From positions 40,963 through 104,962 of the forward strand of contig CAMIVE010000002.1 of assembly GCA_946401725.1 (NCBI GenBank): a stretch of 64,000 nucleotides of DNA. The letters run 5' to 3'. The translations under genes were made by a program, and so were the position numbers. Positions 52,637-60,820 of the stretch are shown here, in pieces (within the stretch, counting starts at the first letter, position 1; every line of letters begins with the position of its first letter). The DNA comes from an uncultured Bacteroidales bacterium (GTDB lineage: Bacteria > Bacteroidota > Bacteroidia > Bacteroidales > P3). The notes under the pieces are model-generated. The model did not search any database, was not told where the DNA came from, and worked only from the letters and a program-made list of their open reading frames with translations.

Positions 52637-54334
52637 TCAGAGACCAATCTTTTCGTTGACGATTTTGAGGATTTCGGCCTCTTCCTTGATGGCGGCAGCC
52701 TCGATGGCGGCGGCTTTGGCAAGGATGTCGTTCTTGAAGGCCTCGTCTTTCAGACTGCTGGCGTTGATCTTCACATTGAGATGGGCTCCCATCACGGCGC
52801 TGCGGGCGGCAAGTGCTCCCACGCCGCCATCGGTGACGCTGGCGGGATTGCCCCACTCCACCATGGCACGGCAGACTTCGAAAGCCTCCATAGACTTCTG
52901 CATGGTGTGGAACGGTACCTCGGTGGCAAACTTGGTAGCCTCCTGGATGGCGGCACTGCGGGCGGCCTTCTCTTCGTCGCTCTTCTTGGGCAGACCGAAG
53001 GCATTCATGATCTTGTTGAAGGCGTTGGTGTCCTCGTCAACCAGATGCAGCAACTCGTTCTTGATTTGCTGTCCGTGGACGGCGACATCGCTGAATTTCT
53101 CCCATTCGTCGTCGTAAGCGGCCTTGCCACCGGTGAGGTTGGCAACCATGGTGCCGAGCGAAGCGGCGAGGGCGCCCATATAGGCACTGACGGAACCACC
53201 GCCGGGAGCGGGACTTTCGGAAGCGGTCTCCTCGCAGAAACCGGTGCAGGTGAGGTCGACCAGTTTCTTCTGGCTGTTGTCCTCAATCAGGAATTCAATG
53301 ACTTTCTCCTTGGGGTTGAACGGCTTGAGGTCGTCAAGGCCCATGGATTTGACAGCGATCTTCATGATTTCCTCTTCGCTGACGCCAAGGGAACGTTTCT
53401 GTTTGGCCAGATAGTATTTGCCGGCATCGATAAGGACGCTCTTGGGGATAAGGCCCACAATCTCACATCCGGTGACGCGGACACCGCGGTTGGCGGCACA
53501 GCGGCACACTTCGTCGAAGCAGAGATGGACGGGGGCCACCTTGATGGAGGTGATGTTCATGGAGACCTGCGCGATGCCGTAGTCCTCGATGAACCAGCCG
53601 ATGGCCTTGGTGCCTTTGAGGGTACCGGGGATCATGATGGTCTTGCCATTCTCGTCCTTCATGGGTTTGCCAGAGGGCTTGCCGCCTTCACGCATGGGAC
53701 GGCCTTTCTCACGGACGTCGAAAGCGATGGCGTTGGCGCGACGGGTGGAGGTGGTGTTGAGGTTGTAGTTGATGGCCACGAGGAAATCGCGGGCGCCCAC
53801 CTGGGTGGCACCGGTCTGGGCAGTGTGGTCGTTCCAGGCGTTGGGACCGTAGTCGGGGCACCACTGCTCGGTACCGAGACGGGTCGAGAGCGATTCGTAT
53901 TCGCCGGTACGACAGTAAGCCAGGTTGCGGCGTTCGGGAATCTTGGCTGCGTTCTCGTAGCAGTAAATGGGTATCTGCAGCTCGTTGCCGATGCGCTCAG
54001 CTAGCTTGTGGGCGTAAGCGACGGTCTCTTCCATGCTGATGTTGCTCACCGGGATGAGGGGGCAGACATCGGTGGCACCCTGACGGGGATGGGCGCCGTG
54101 GTGCTGACGCATGTCGATGAGTTCGGCGGCTTTCTGAACCACACGGAAAGCGGCTTCGCAAGCCTGCTCGGGTTCGCCGACGAAAGTGATGACCGTACGA
54201 TTGGTGGTCTGGCCGGGATCGACATCCAGCAGTTTGACACCTTCCACCTTTTCAATCTCGGCAGTGACCTGATTGATGATATTCATGTCGCGTCCTTCGG
54301 AGATATTGGGAACGCATTCAATCAATTGTTTCAT
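52637..54334 (-). CDS. ftcD: Bifunctional glutamate formimidoyltransferase / formimido-THF cyclodeaminase
   Basis: 565 residues, a fusion of two folate enzymes of histidine breakdown. Residues 1-300 are the formimidoyltransferase: ECVPNISEGRD, DPGQTTNRTVITFVG, MRQHHGAHPRQGATDVCPL with catalytic His, and GARDFLVAINYNLNT. A linker leads to the cyclodeaminase (residues about 360-565) with CEETASESPAPGGGSVSAY and its helical bundle. The product 5,10-methenyl-THF enters one-carbon metabolism; gcvT at the window end belongs to the same folate pool. No hut genes are nearby. Confidence 0.95.
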   Translation of the reverse strand: MKQLIECVPNISEGRDMNIINQVTAEIEKVEGVKLLDVDPGQTTNRTVITFVGEPEQACEAAFRVVQKAAELIDMRQHHGAHPRQGATDVCPLIPVSNISMEETVAYAHKLAERIGNELQIPIYCYENAAKIPERRNLAYCRTGEYESLSTRLGTEQWCPDYGPNAWNDHTAQTGATQVGARDFLVAINYNLNTTSTRRANAIAFDVREKGRPMREGGKPSGKPMKDENGKTIMIPGTLKGTKAIGWFIEDYGIAQVSMNITSIKVAPVHLCFDEVCRCAANRGVRVTGCEIVGLIPKSVLIDAGKYYLAKQKRSLGVSEEEIMKIAVKSMGLDDLKPFNPKEKVIEFLIEDNSQKKLVDLTCTGFCEETASESPAPGGGSVSAYMGALAASLGTMVANLTGGKAAYDDEWEKFSDVAVHGQQIKNELLHLVDEDTNAFNKIMNAFGLPKKSDEEKAARSAAIQEATKFATEVPFHTMQKSMEAFEVCRAMVEWGNPASVTDGGVGALAARSAVMGAHLNVKINASSLKDEAFKNDILAKAAAIEAAAIKEEAEILKIVNEKIGL

Positions 54335-54427
54335 ATATATCTTATTAAATTACAATAATCTATTAATCCGAATCCCTATCGGTTCGAGACCACAAAGTTA
54401 CAAAACTTTTTTGGATTGCGCGTCAGA

Positions 54428-54916
54428 CTATTTCTTCTTCAACGTAAGCAGTATTTTTTCCAGGACGGGCAGGTATGTAGCTTCTTCGTCCAGCATGAAA
54501 CTCATGACGCCGGTGAAAGCCTCCGCGTCGCGGATGACCACCACATAGTCGTATTCCACTAATTCATCACGCACCTTGCGCAGCATCATGATGTTGTCCT
54601 TCACTATAGGATCGTCTATTTTCCATGCGGGCGTACCGTCTTCAGAATCCTCTTTCGACATCTTCACCGTTTCGCCGTAAAGCTTCAGCATGTCGACCGG
54701 CGTCACATCATCGCCATACCATACAGACAACTTGTGGTTGTCGTCCTTTTTCCATACGTTCACGGCATCGTCCCACGGGTCGACGACGTCTTTGTAGTCT
54801 TTCGGGTGTTGCACACTGAACTGGGGTCCGTCATAGGTTACCAAATCCACAGCGCTCTGGGCGTTGATTGTCATCGCAATGGCCACAAAAGCCATCATTG
54901 TAAGTATTTTTTTCAT
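54428..54916 (-). CDS. Secreted hypothetical protein
   Basis: 162 residues. The signal peptide MKKILTMMAFVAIAMTINAQ is nearly the same, at both DNA and protein level, as that of the secreted protein 130 nt upstream. The mature part has one Trp-rich stretch (PWDDAVNVWKKDD, KLSVWYGDDVTPV) and a mixed alpha/beta end (ELVEYDYVVVIRDAEAFTG), somewhat like PsbP or DUF1795-like small periplasmic proteins. No firm family. It is probably the last gene of the kinase locus. Confidence 0.7.
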   Translation of the reverse strand: MKKILTMMAFVAIAMTINAQSAVDLVTYDGPQFSVQHPKDYKDVVDPWDDAVNVWKKDDNHKLSVWYGDDVTPVDMLKLYGETVKMSKEDSEDGTPAWKIDDPIVKDNIMMLRKVRDELVEYDYVVVIRDAEAFTGVMSFMLDEEATYLPVLEKILLTLKKK

Positions 54917-54971
54917 GAGTAGATAAGTTTAAAAGTTCGTTTTTTTAAGTTTAACTATCAGATATTTTTAA

Positions 54972-55011
54972 GATTTGTTTGATTTGTATCAATTTGCAGG
55001 ATTTCTGCCGC
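54972..55011. repeat. Intergenic repeat copy A (ATTTG units plus GATTTCTGCCGC)
   Basis: GATTTGTTTGATTTGTATC...GGATTTCTGCCGC lies just after the stop of the secreted sensor-like gene (minus-strand view: GCGGCAGAAATC followed by tandem CAAATC). A similar block follows the kinase gene at 56539-56596. Confidence 0.7.
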
Positions 55012-55045
55012 AGAGCGACATTCTCAAGCATCGCTTCACGAGAAA

Positions 55046-55663
55046 TCATTCATAGTACTCAATCCTGCGGGAGATTCTACTTGTATAGGTCGATCTTTGA
55101 ATATTGTCATAATCATCTTCATATATTTCTGTACTTGACGTTGTGCATTCAGCCTCTATCCAATTACCATATCTGTCGAATTCAAGATAAACATATGTAT
55201 TAATAAAACTATATTCCACCAATTCGGCGCCGCCTTTGGCTACAAAATACCGTATATTTCCTGTTTCGTCCCATGTGATTTCTGCATCATATCCTGCATC
55301 CAATAATTCGCAGCTCACCTTATTAATATAACCATCTGAGCCATAGAAATACTCATTGTTTTGCATTCTGTCGTTAAGAGAGTTATTACCCCAATAAATC
55401 TGCCAACCCTTCAAAAAATTATATGAATTTCTTTTTATCTTTCCCTTGTCATTGGGCGTATCATGGTAATACGGTACCAATTGGGTTATCATACTATTTC
55501 TGTTAAAAGATACCATTTCTACATTTAAGATAGGATCTTGGCCCTCTGTATAAACGATACGCTTCACCGGTCCGCGTACGGCCAGTATCTTCTGGTCGCT
55601 TGTCTGGGCGTTGATTGTCATCGCGATGGCCACAAAAGCCAAAACAGTCAGTATTTTTTTCAT
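55046..55663 (-). CDS. Secreted stand-alone copy of the kinase sensor domain
   Basis: 205 residues from the Met at 55663 (MKKILTVLAFVAIAMTINAQ, a signal peptide); the track start at 55720 is upstream of it. The mature protein is collinear with residues 370-549 of the Ser/Thr kinase encoded two genes upstream: GPVKRIVYTEGQDPIL versus GPIKSIVYNKEVDPIL, KGWQIYWGNNSLNDR versus EEWSLFWDDDYMNDA, FDRYGNWIEAE versus TDAFGNWTELE, and the same ending IEYYE. So one domain exists both tethered to a kinase and free. The fold is beta-rich, YD-repeat-like. The ligand is unknown. Confidence 0.8.
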   Translation of the reverse strand: MKKILTVLAFVAIAMTINAQTSDQKILAVRGPVKRIVYTEGQDPILNVEMVSFNRNSMITQLVPYYHDTPNDKGKIKRNSYNFLKGWQIYWGNNSLNDRMQNNEYFYGSDGYINKVSCELLDAGYDAEITWDETGNIRYFVAKGGAELVEYSFINTYVYLEFDRYGNWIEAECTTSSTEIYEDDYDNIQRSTYTSRISRRIEYYE

Positions 55664-55716
55664 AGGTTGAACTATTGATATATTAAAAAAGGTGGAGTTC
55701 CCGGGCTGCACTTCCA

Positions 55717-56475
55717 TCATTCCACTACTTTGCCGGTTTTGTCTATTGTGAAGTACTTTCCACTTTTTGACACCATTGCACGTCCATTCTTAAAAGGATC
55801 GGCGTCATCGTACTCGCATGGGATAACCATACGGCAGTTTTCGTCCATAAAGCCGTAATGATACACTTGGCGAAGCGGAGGACCATGCTCCTCTGTGTTT
55901 TCTATCCACTCCGTTTTTAGCAACACAGACAATCCTTCAACAAAAGGAGATACCATCATATACGATTCCCCATCAAGTGTGATACTTGGGTAGCCAAATG
56001 AAAATACTGGCAGCTCAACATTATCAAGCCTCAGCGGAGTGATGGAGCTTCCATCTTCATCTATCAAGCCCCATTTAACACCATCCGACACAGCGATGAA
56101 ATACTGCTCCTCCTTACTGAATTTGCCCAATAGCATATCTTTGTACGCTTTCTTGCTGAGTATCTTGCCTCCCTTTGTAACCAGCCACCATCCCTGTTCG
56201 TCCCTCACCGTGAAGAGGTTGTCTAAGAGATATCCCAACTCCCTGTACTTTACAGGAAGGACTTCGTTCAACAACGTGTCAAAAAGTCCTGTCCTGCCAT
56301 CTTTCACAACAATGAGATATTGCTCCATCCGACGCACCTCATCGTACTTTCCCGTGAATTTCGACCATTGCCGTGAAGATATGCCATTCGGAATATCTTT
56401 GTCTTGAGAGAACAGACAAGGAACCGACCCTAACAGGAATAAAGCAAGCAATAAAAATTTTGTGTGACGTATCAT
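55717..56475 (-). CDS. WG-repeat secreted protein
   Basis: 252 residues from the Met at 56475 (MIRHTKFLLLALFLLG), with a signal peptide ending near CLFSQ. The mature chain has WG-type units: VKDGRTGLFDTLLNEVLPV, RDEQGWWLVTKGGKILS, VSDGVKWGLIDEDGSSITP and GFMDENCRMVIPCEYDDADP ending with FTIDKTGKVV. WG proteins are often surface or periplasmic binding modules. It lies between the kinase and the secreted sensor-like gene (53 nt to the latter), all on one strand. Confidence 0.82.
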   Translation of the reverse strand: MIRHTKFLLLALFLLGSVPCLFSQDKDIPNGISSRQWSKFTGKYDEVRRMEQYLIVVKDGRTGLFDTLLNEVLPVKYRELGYLLDNLFTVRDEQGWWLVTKGGKILSKKAYKDMLLGKFSKEEQYFIAVSDGVKWGLIDEDGSSITPLRLDNVELPVFSFGYPSITLDGESYMMVSPFVEGLSVLLKTEWIENTEEHGPPLRQVYHYGFMDENCRMVIPCEYDDADPFKNGRAMVSKSGKYFTIDKTGKVVE

Positions 56476-56538
56476 GTGGTATGGCATTTTAAAGATATAT
56501 CCTAGTTTTTGTATTGTTTGATATGATTGAATTTGAGT

Positions 56539-56596
56539 GATTTATTTCGATTTGTATGATTTGTTTCGATTTGTAAGATTTCTGCCGCCGGGCGGC
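56539..56596. repeat. Intergenic repeat copy B behind the kinase gene
   Basis: GATTTATTTCGATTTGTATG and following units, ending GATTTCTGCCGCC. It matches copy A at 54972-55011 in the GATTTCTGCCGC core and in the GATTTGT units. Both copies directly follow a gene ending in the IEYYE domain. Confidence 0.7.
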
Positions 56597-56619
56597 ACGC
56601 CTAAACAAAAGTCCTATTA

Positions 56620-58269
56620 TCATTCGTAGTATTCAATTGTACGGGTGATTTTTTTACGGGTAGTACTCTTCTCACCTTTGTAGTATGAATCGTGCTCATA
56701 ATCATATCCTGTATTTGTATATTCCAACTCTGTCCAATTGCCGAATGCATCAGTCTTGAGGTATTTGTATGTGATTGTAAATTCCCAAACAAAACCTTCC
56801 CCGCTACCTTCGCCTTTAATCTTCGTCAATTTCCCATCTTTGTCCCATGATACTGAATTTTCCGTACCACTTTCCCAGTATAAATCAGTTATTTTTTTTA
56901 CAAATCCATCAATATTAAAAGTATATTGATGTTTTTCTCTTGCGTCGTTCATATAATCATCATCCCAAAAGAGGCTCCATTCTTCCAATGAATTGTCAGA
57001 ATCTCTTTTGAGAACAGCCTTGTCTTTGGAAGATTTATTGCTGGATATCATTTTGTTTATCAGGCCATTTTCGTCAAAATATATTTTATCAACAAATAAT
57101 ATAGGATCAACTTCCTTGTTATACACAATGCTTTTTATCGGGCCATGGGCGCCGACCATCTTCAGGTCGGGCGTTTGGAAATTGACACGGGCAATGGAGT
57201 CCTCGATGGCTTTCAGCCTTGCCTGTTCTTTCTCTTCACGGATTTTCCGTTCCAAAGCAGCCTGCTGTTCGGCGAGGAGTTGTGCCTTATGCTGGTTGTT
57301 CCGGTGGATTCCAAACCACATACCGACGGCAAAAAATATCACCACAGGGATAATCCAGTACGGAAAATCCCTGGTCGGTTTGGAGGGTTGAACGGGGGGT
57401 GTCGACGGCTTGACATTCCGCAGGTCATCCATAAACTCCTGCATGGTCTGGTGGCGGTCGGCCGAATTCAGCTGCATGGCCTTGAGGATGGTGCGGTTGG
57501 CTTCGTCAGGAATGGCGGAATTCAGCGTTTGGGGCTCAACCATCACGTCGGTCATACGCGAGACAGCATCCAAAGGCACCTTGCCGGTAAGGGCGAAATA
57601 AAAGGTGGCGCCCAAAGCGTAGATATCGGTATAGGAGCCCTTACGGCTGGTGGTGGAGTACTGCTCCGGAGGAGCATAGCCATGCGTGAGTATGGAGGTG
57701 TGGGACTGGGTCTTGTCGTTGACAAACTCGCGCGCCGAGCCGAAATCGATAAGGATGGCACGGTAGTCGGCTGTAATGATGATGTTCTCAGGCTTGATGT
57801 CGCGATGCAGGATATGCCGCTCATGGATATAGGTCACCGCATCGGCCACCTGGGCCAGGTAATTGACCGCCTTCGGATAGTCGAGCGGACCCTCTCTGTC
57901 TACAACCTGCTGCAAGGTGTTCCCCTCGATAAAAGGCATCACCATGTAGGAGGTGTTGTTCTCGTCGAAGATGTCAATCACCTCCACGATGCCCGGGTGC
58001 TGTAACGTGGAAAGGGTCTCTGCCTCTTTCCTGAAAGCCTGACGGTACTTCTCGAAAACAGCCGCATCTTTGTCCTGCGGCATGACCTGGTGGGTGAACA
58101 CATCCCGTGTGCAACGAACCGATGGGAAATACTCTTTGATGCACACTATCCGGTTCAGATCGTTCTGTACGGCACGGTAAGTGAAACTGAAACCGCCCTC
58201 ACCGATTTTTTCCATGATGGTGTAGCGGTTACCACAAAGTGTTTTTCCGGGTTGTAAATCAATCAACAT
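56620..58269 (-). CDS. Transmembrane Ser/Thr protein kinase with C-terminal sensor-like domain
   Basis: 549 residues. The Hanks-type kinase domain is residues 10-285: glycine loop KIGEGGFSFTY, Lys45 in VCIKEYFP, HRDIKPEN (Asp157), DFG at 175-177, and GYAPPEQY. After a Pro-rich stretch there is one membrane helix (residues 302-320, YWIIPVVIFFAVGMWFG), a Glu/Gln-rich coiled coil (325-362) and a beta-rich C-terminal domain (370-549). That domain is repeated as a secreted protein downstream. The layout suggests an inside kinase controlled by a periplasmic module. No PP2C phosphatase or FHA gene is in view. Its promoter is at 58325-58355. Confidence 0.92.
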   Translation of the reverse strand: MLIDLQPGKTLCGNRYTIMEKIGEGGFSFTYRAVQNDLNRIVCIKEYFPSVRCTRDVFTHQVMPQDKDAAVFEKYRQAFRKEAETLSTLQHPGIVEVIDIFDENNTSYMVMPFIEGNTLQQVVDREGPLDYPKAVNYLAQVADAVTYIHERHILHRDIKPENIIITADYRAILIDFGSAREFVNDKTQSHTSILTHGYAPPEQYSTTSRKGSYTDIYALGATFYFALTGKVPLDAVSRMTDVMVEPQTLNSAIPDEANRTILKAMQLNSADRHQTMQEFMDDLRNVKPSTPPVQPSKPTRDFPYWIIPVVIFFAVGMWFGIHRNNQHKAQLLAEQQAALERKIREEKEQARLKAIEDSIARVNFQTPDLKMVGAHGPIKSIVYNKEVDPILFVDKIYFDENGLINKMISSNKSSKDKAVLKRDSDNSLEEWSLFWDDDYMNDAREKHQYTFNIDGFVKKITDLYWESGTENSVSWDKDGKLTKIKGEGSGEGFVWEFTITYKYLKTDAFGNWTELEYTNTGYDYEHDSYYKGEKSTTRKKITRTIEYYE

Positions 58270-58324
58270 AGTTCAATGCATTTCCTATCGACACACGGGG
58301 ATTATTTATTCCAAAAACAAAATG

Positions 58325-58355
58325 CAAAAATACAACTTTTCTCTCAAACGACAAA
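58325..58355 (-). promoter_or_regulatory. Promoter of the kinase locus
   Basis: Minus strand TTTG (58355-58352), 19-nt spacer, TATTTTTG (58332-58325). The predicted leader is about 50 nt. Confidence 0.72.
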
Positions 58356-58478
58356 ATAGGTCTTATTTTTTGACTTGCACACATTTCAATTGAACTTTTT
58401 TGTATATTTGCACTAAAGAAAAGAAAACGAAAAGATAGATAAAACCAACTATAAATCAATTCAAAAAACCATACAACG

Positions 58479-59174
58479 ATGAAAAAAGCGTTTATTTTCA
58501 TTTTATGTTTTGCAATGGGCGGAGTCCTGTTTGCCCAATCCAAAAGCGAACTCAAAGAGCAGTTAGACGCAATGACTATCAAGGTGACGGAATTAAGTTC
58601 CATTGTGATGGAACTGGAAAAAAAGGTGCAACAATCAAACAATGAACGTCAACAGCTCCAAGCAAAAATCAATACGATGGCGGATGAAACCGATAGACTC
58701 AACAACACCATCAAAACACAGAACACGGCTCTGGCAAGCTACGCAGAACAGGTAGCGCGTCTGAACAGCGAAATAACGGCACTCAGCAACCTCGTAGCAA
58801 GCAACGACAGAAAGGGAGCTGATGCAACGGCAACAGCTGGTGAACGGGAATTTGTGGTGTTTTTCAGCAACACGCAAAACAACACCTTCACTGTCCCAGA
58901 AGGGAAGTCTTGGCTTGTATCCGGATTTACACTCGGATGGGTTTACGGAAAATATAAAGATGCTCGTGCTTATGTACGTCTAACAAAATGGAATACACAA
59001 AAAATAACAAATTATCCCATAGGTGGTACAAATGGTTTTGAAACCTATCAAGAGGCAATCCCCGAGAAGACAACGATAACCGTCCAAGTCCGTACGGGAG
59101 GCGAAGATGACAATCCTGTATTCGCCCCCGATGCCGAAGGCTACCTTTTAATCAAGGAAATAGACAACAAATAG
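58479..59174 (+). CDS. Secreted coiled-coil protein
   Basis: 231 residues, divergent from the kinase gene. Signal peptide ends GGVLFAQ. Residues 20-110 form a long coiled coil (ELKEQLDAMTIKVTELSSIV, QQLQAKINTMADETDRL) like those of trimeric or dimeric envelope spacers. The C-terminal 110 residues are beta-rich (REFVVFFSNTQNNTFTVPEG, KTTITVQVRTGGEDDNP) with a sandwich-like pattern. No family recognised. A TATATTTG box at 58403-58410 may be its -7 element. A perfect 20-bp terminator follows. Confidence 0.75.
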   Translation: MKKAFIFILCFAMGGVLFAQSKSELKEQLDAMTIKVTELSSIVMELEKKVQQSNNERQQLQAKINTMADETDRLNNTIKTQNTALASYAEQVARLNSEITALSNLVASNDRKGADATATAGEREFVVFFSNTQNNTFTVPEGKSWLVSGFTLGWVYGKYKDARAYVRLTKWNTQKITNYPIGGTNGFETYQEAIPEKTTITVQVRTGGEDDNPVFAPDAEGYLLIKEIDNK

Positions 59175-59176
59175 TG

Positions 59177-59220
59177 AAACATTAAAAAACAGGGATAATC
59201 ATCCCTGTTTTTTAATGTTT
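59177..59220. terminator. Perfect 20-bp bidirectional terminator
   Basis: AAACATTAAAAAACAGGGAT (59177-59196), loop AATC, and its exact complement at 59201-59220. It lies between the convergent coiled-coil gene and the OmpA-domain gene and carries A/T tracts for both. Confidence 0.92.
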
Positions 59221-59280
59221 GACGAAAATGTCTTAGCGGCAGACCGGTATAACCAGATTGGAAGTAGGAACAATCGCTTT

Positions 59281-59880
59281 CTATTTATAGTCAAACAGAC
59301 CGTAATCGACGCTTTTTCCCATGCCAACAACTTCGAGGCGGTCAGCGGGGATGCCAAACTCTTTGGTGAGTTTGTCGGCGACTTTCTCTGCTCTCTTCTC
59401 GCTTAATTTCTGAACATATTCTGAACTGCCAAACCTGTTATGCACACCAACGACACGGATGGTGATTTCAGGGCGGTTCTTTATCTGACGAACAACAGCT
59501 TTCAAGGCTCCCATGCCATCGGCACTCACCTCCAATTCGTCTTTTCCAAAATAAACCCAACCGAAGGGCATCTGGTTGGCTATTTCATTGTCTGACATAT
59601 CCGGTCTTTCAATGAAAAATGCAACGGCACCATCTATTTCCTTTTTCTTCTGGATCATCACAGCGGTCTCCGCCTCGCTCTCTTCTGAATTATCTTGAGT
59701 CAAGGTTACTTGTTCGTCTTTCACTTCAGTTTCAGAATTGACGGAGCTTTTCGGATTGGAGTTGGTGGAACCGTCATTGCCATTTCGGCACAATAACAAA
59801 ACGACGAGGCCGATTACCAAAACGATGGCGATAATAAGAATCCAGATGCTTTTTTTCTGTTTGCTGCTGTTTGTTTCCAT
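59281..59880 (-). CDS. Membrane-anchored OmpA-domain protein
   Basis: 199 residues. One N-terminal membrane helix (IWILIIAIVLVIGLVVLLL) after a short basic start, so it is probably inner-membrane anchored with the rest in the periplasm. A Ser/Glu/Asn-rich spacer follows, then an OmpA-like domain: FGKDELEVSADGMGALKAVV, ITIRVVGVHNRFGSSEYVQ, KLSEKRAEKVADKLTKEFG and RLEVVGMGKS. This fits peptidoglycan binding (family knowledge). It sits next to the kinase locus but is not in the same operon. Confidence 0.85.
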   Translation of the reverse strand: METNSSKQKKSIWILIIAIVLVIGLVVLLLCRNGNDGSTNSNPKSSVNSETEVKDEQVTLTQDNSEESEAETAVMIQKKKEIDGAVAFFIERPDMSDNEIANQMPFGWVYFGKDELEVSADGMGALKAVVRQIKNRPEITIRVVGVHNRFGSSEYVQKLSEKRAEKVADKLTKEFGIPADRLEVVGMGKSVDYGLFDYK

Positions 59881-59986
59881 GGTGATTTAATTAATTATAA
59901 GATAATTGAAAGTAAAATAATAAGGAAATCCACTACGGAAGTTTAAATGGACAAATGATTCTGTATTGTCCTGTGCGCAGCACTTT

Positions 59987-60034
59987 ACTTCCATTTTTAC
60001 TTCCATCGAAGATTCACTTCCTTTTATTACTTCC
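59987..60034. repeat. Four ACTTCC direct repeats
   Basis: ACTTCC occurs at 59987, 59999, 60016 and 60029, with spacings of 12, 17 and 13 nt. The inverse GGAAGT is at 59937-59942. The cluster is in the region shared by the divergent OmpA-domain and nucleotidase genes. It looks like a regulator-binding array. Confidence 0.55.
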
Positions 60035-60140
60035 TGTTATTTACATTTTATGTTATTAACGTTAAACTCATTTTTTTATTTCATTTCGTCGGAATTAATT
60101 TTATATGTATCTTTGCATCGTTTTTAGAAAGAAACACGCT

Positions 60141-60596
60141 ATGAAGAAAACACTTTATATTGACATGGACAACGTCCTGGTCAACTTCCGATCGGGCTTG
60201 GACAAAGTGGACGAGGCAACCAAACAAGCCTATGAAGGGCATTTGGACGACATTCCCGACCTGTTTGGCCTGATGGAGCCGATGCCGGGCGCCATCGATG
60301 CCGTACATCGCCTTGCAGGGATTTACGACTGCTACATACTCTCTACGGCACCGTGGAAAAACCCATCGGCATGGGCAGACAAGGTAAAGTGGGTGACACG
60401 GTATTTGGACGATGTGTTCCACAAACGACTGATCATCTCTCACCATAAGAATCTTTGCCAAGGGGATTATCTTATCGACGACCGCGGAAAGAACGGCACA
60501 AGCGAGTTTTCGGGCGAATGGATCCCTTTCGGCTCGCCGGAATTCCCCGATTGGAAGCATGTCGTGGACTACCTCTGCAACGACAAAAACAACTAA
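60141..60596 (+). CDS. 5'(3')-deoxyribonucleotidase-type HAD phosphatase
   Basis: 151 residues from ATG 60141 (MKKTLYIDMDNVLVNF); the track start at 60105 is upstream of the TATCTTTG -7 box (60108-60115). HAD motifs: DMDNVLV with the two aspartates, ILSTAPWKNPSAW for motif II, and QGDYLIDDRGKNG for motif IV. The NT5C family removes phosphate from (deoxy)nucleoside monophosphates. A -33-like TTTC lies 20 nt before the -7 box. Confidence 0.9.
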   Translation: MKKTLYIDMDNVLVNFRSGLDKVDEATKQAYEGHLDDIPDLFGLMEPMPGAIDAVHRLAGIYDCYILSTAPWKNPSAWADKVKWVTRYLDDVFHKRLIISHHKNLCQGDYLIDDRGKNGTSEFSGEWIPFGSPEFPDWKHVVDYLCNDKNN

Positions 60597-60820
60597 ACAT
60601 AACACACTATAATTCAGTTTTATATATTAACAAAACTACATTTTCAACATTCATTGCACAAAAAGTTGAAAACTTTTTAACATTTTATTTTCGCAGTTCC
60701 ATTTTTCTTTGTAATTTTGCAAAAAATAATTTTGCAATACCTATTAGTATTTGGTTTTCACCCCAAAAACTTTTGCAATTATTATTTCATCATACTACTT
60801 AAGAAAAAACAACTGCGTCA

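Noticed and set aside
54370-54400. GGTTCGAGACC resembling a tRNA T-arm
   Set aside because: No acceptor, D or anticodon arm fits around it.
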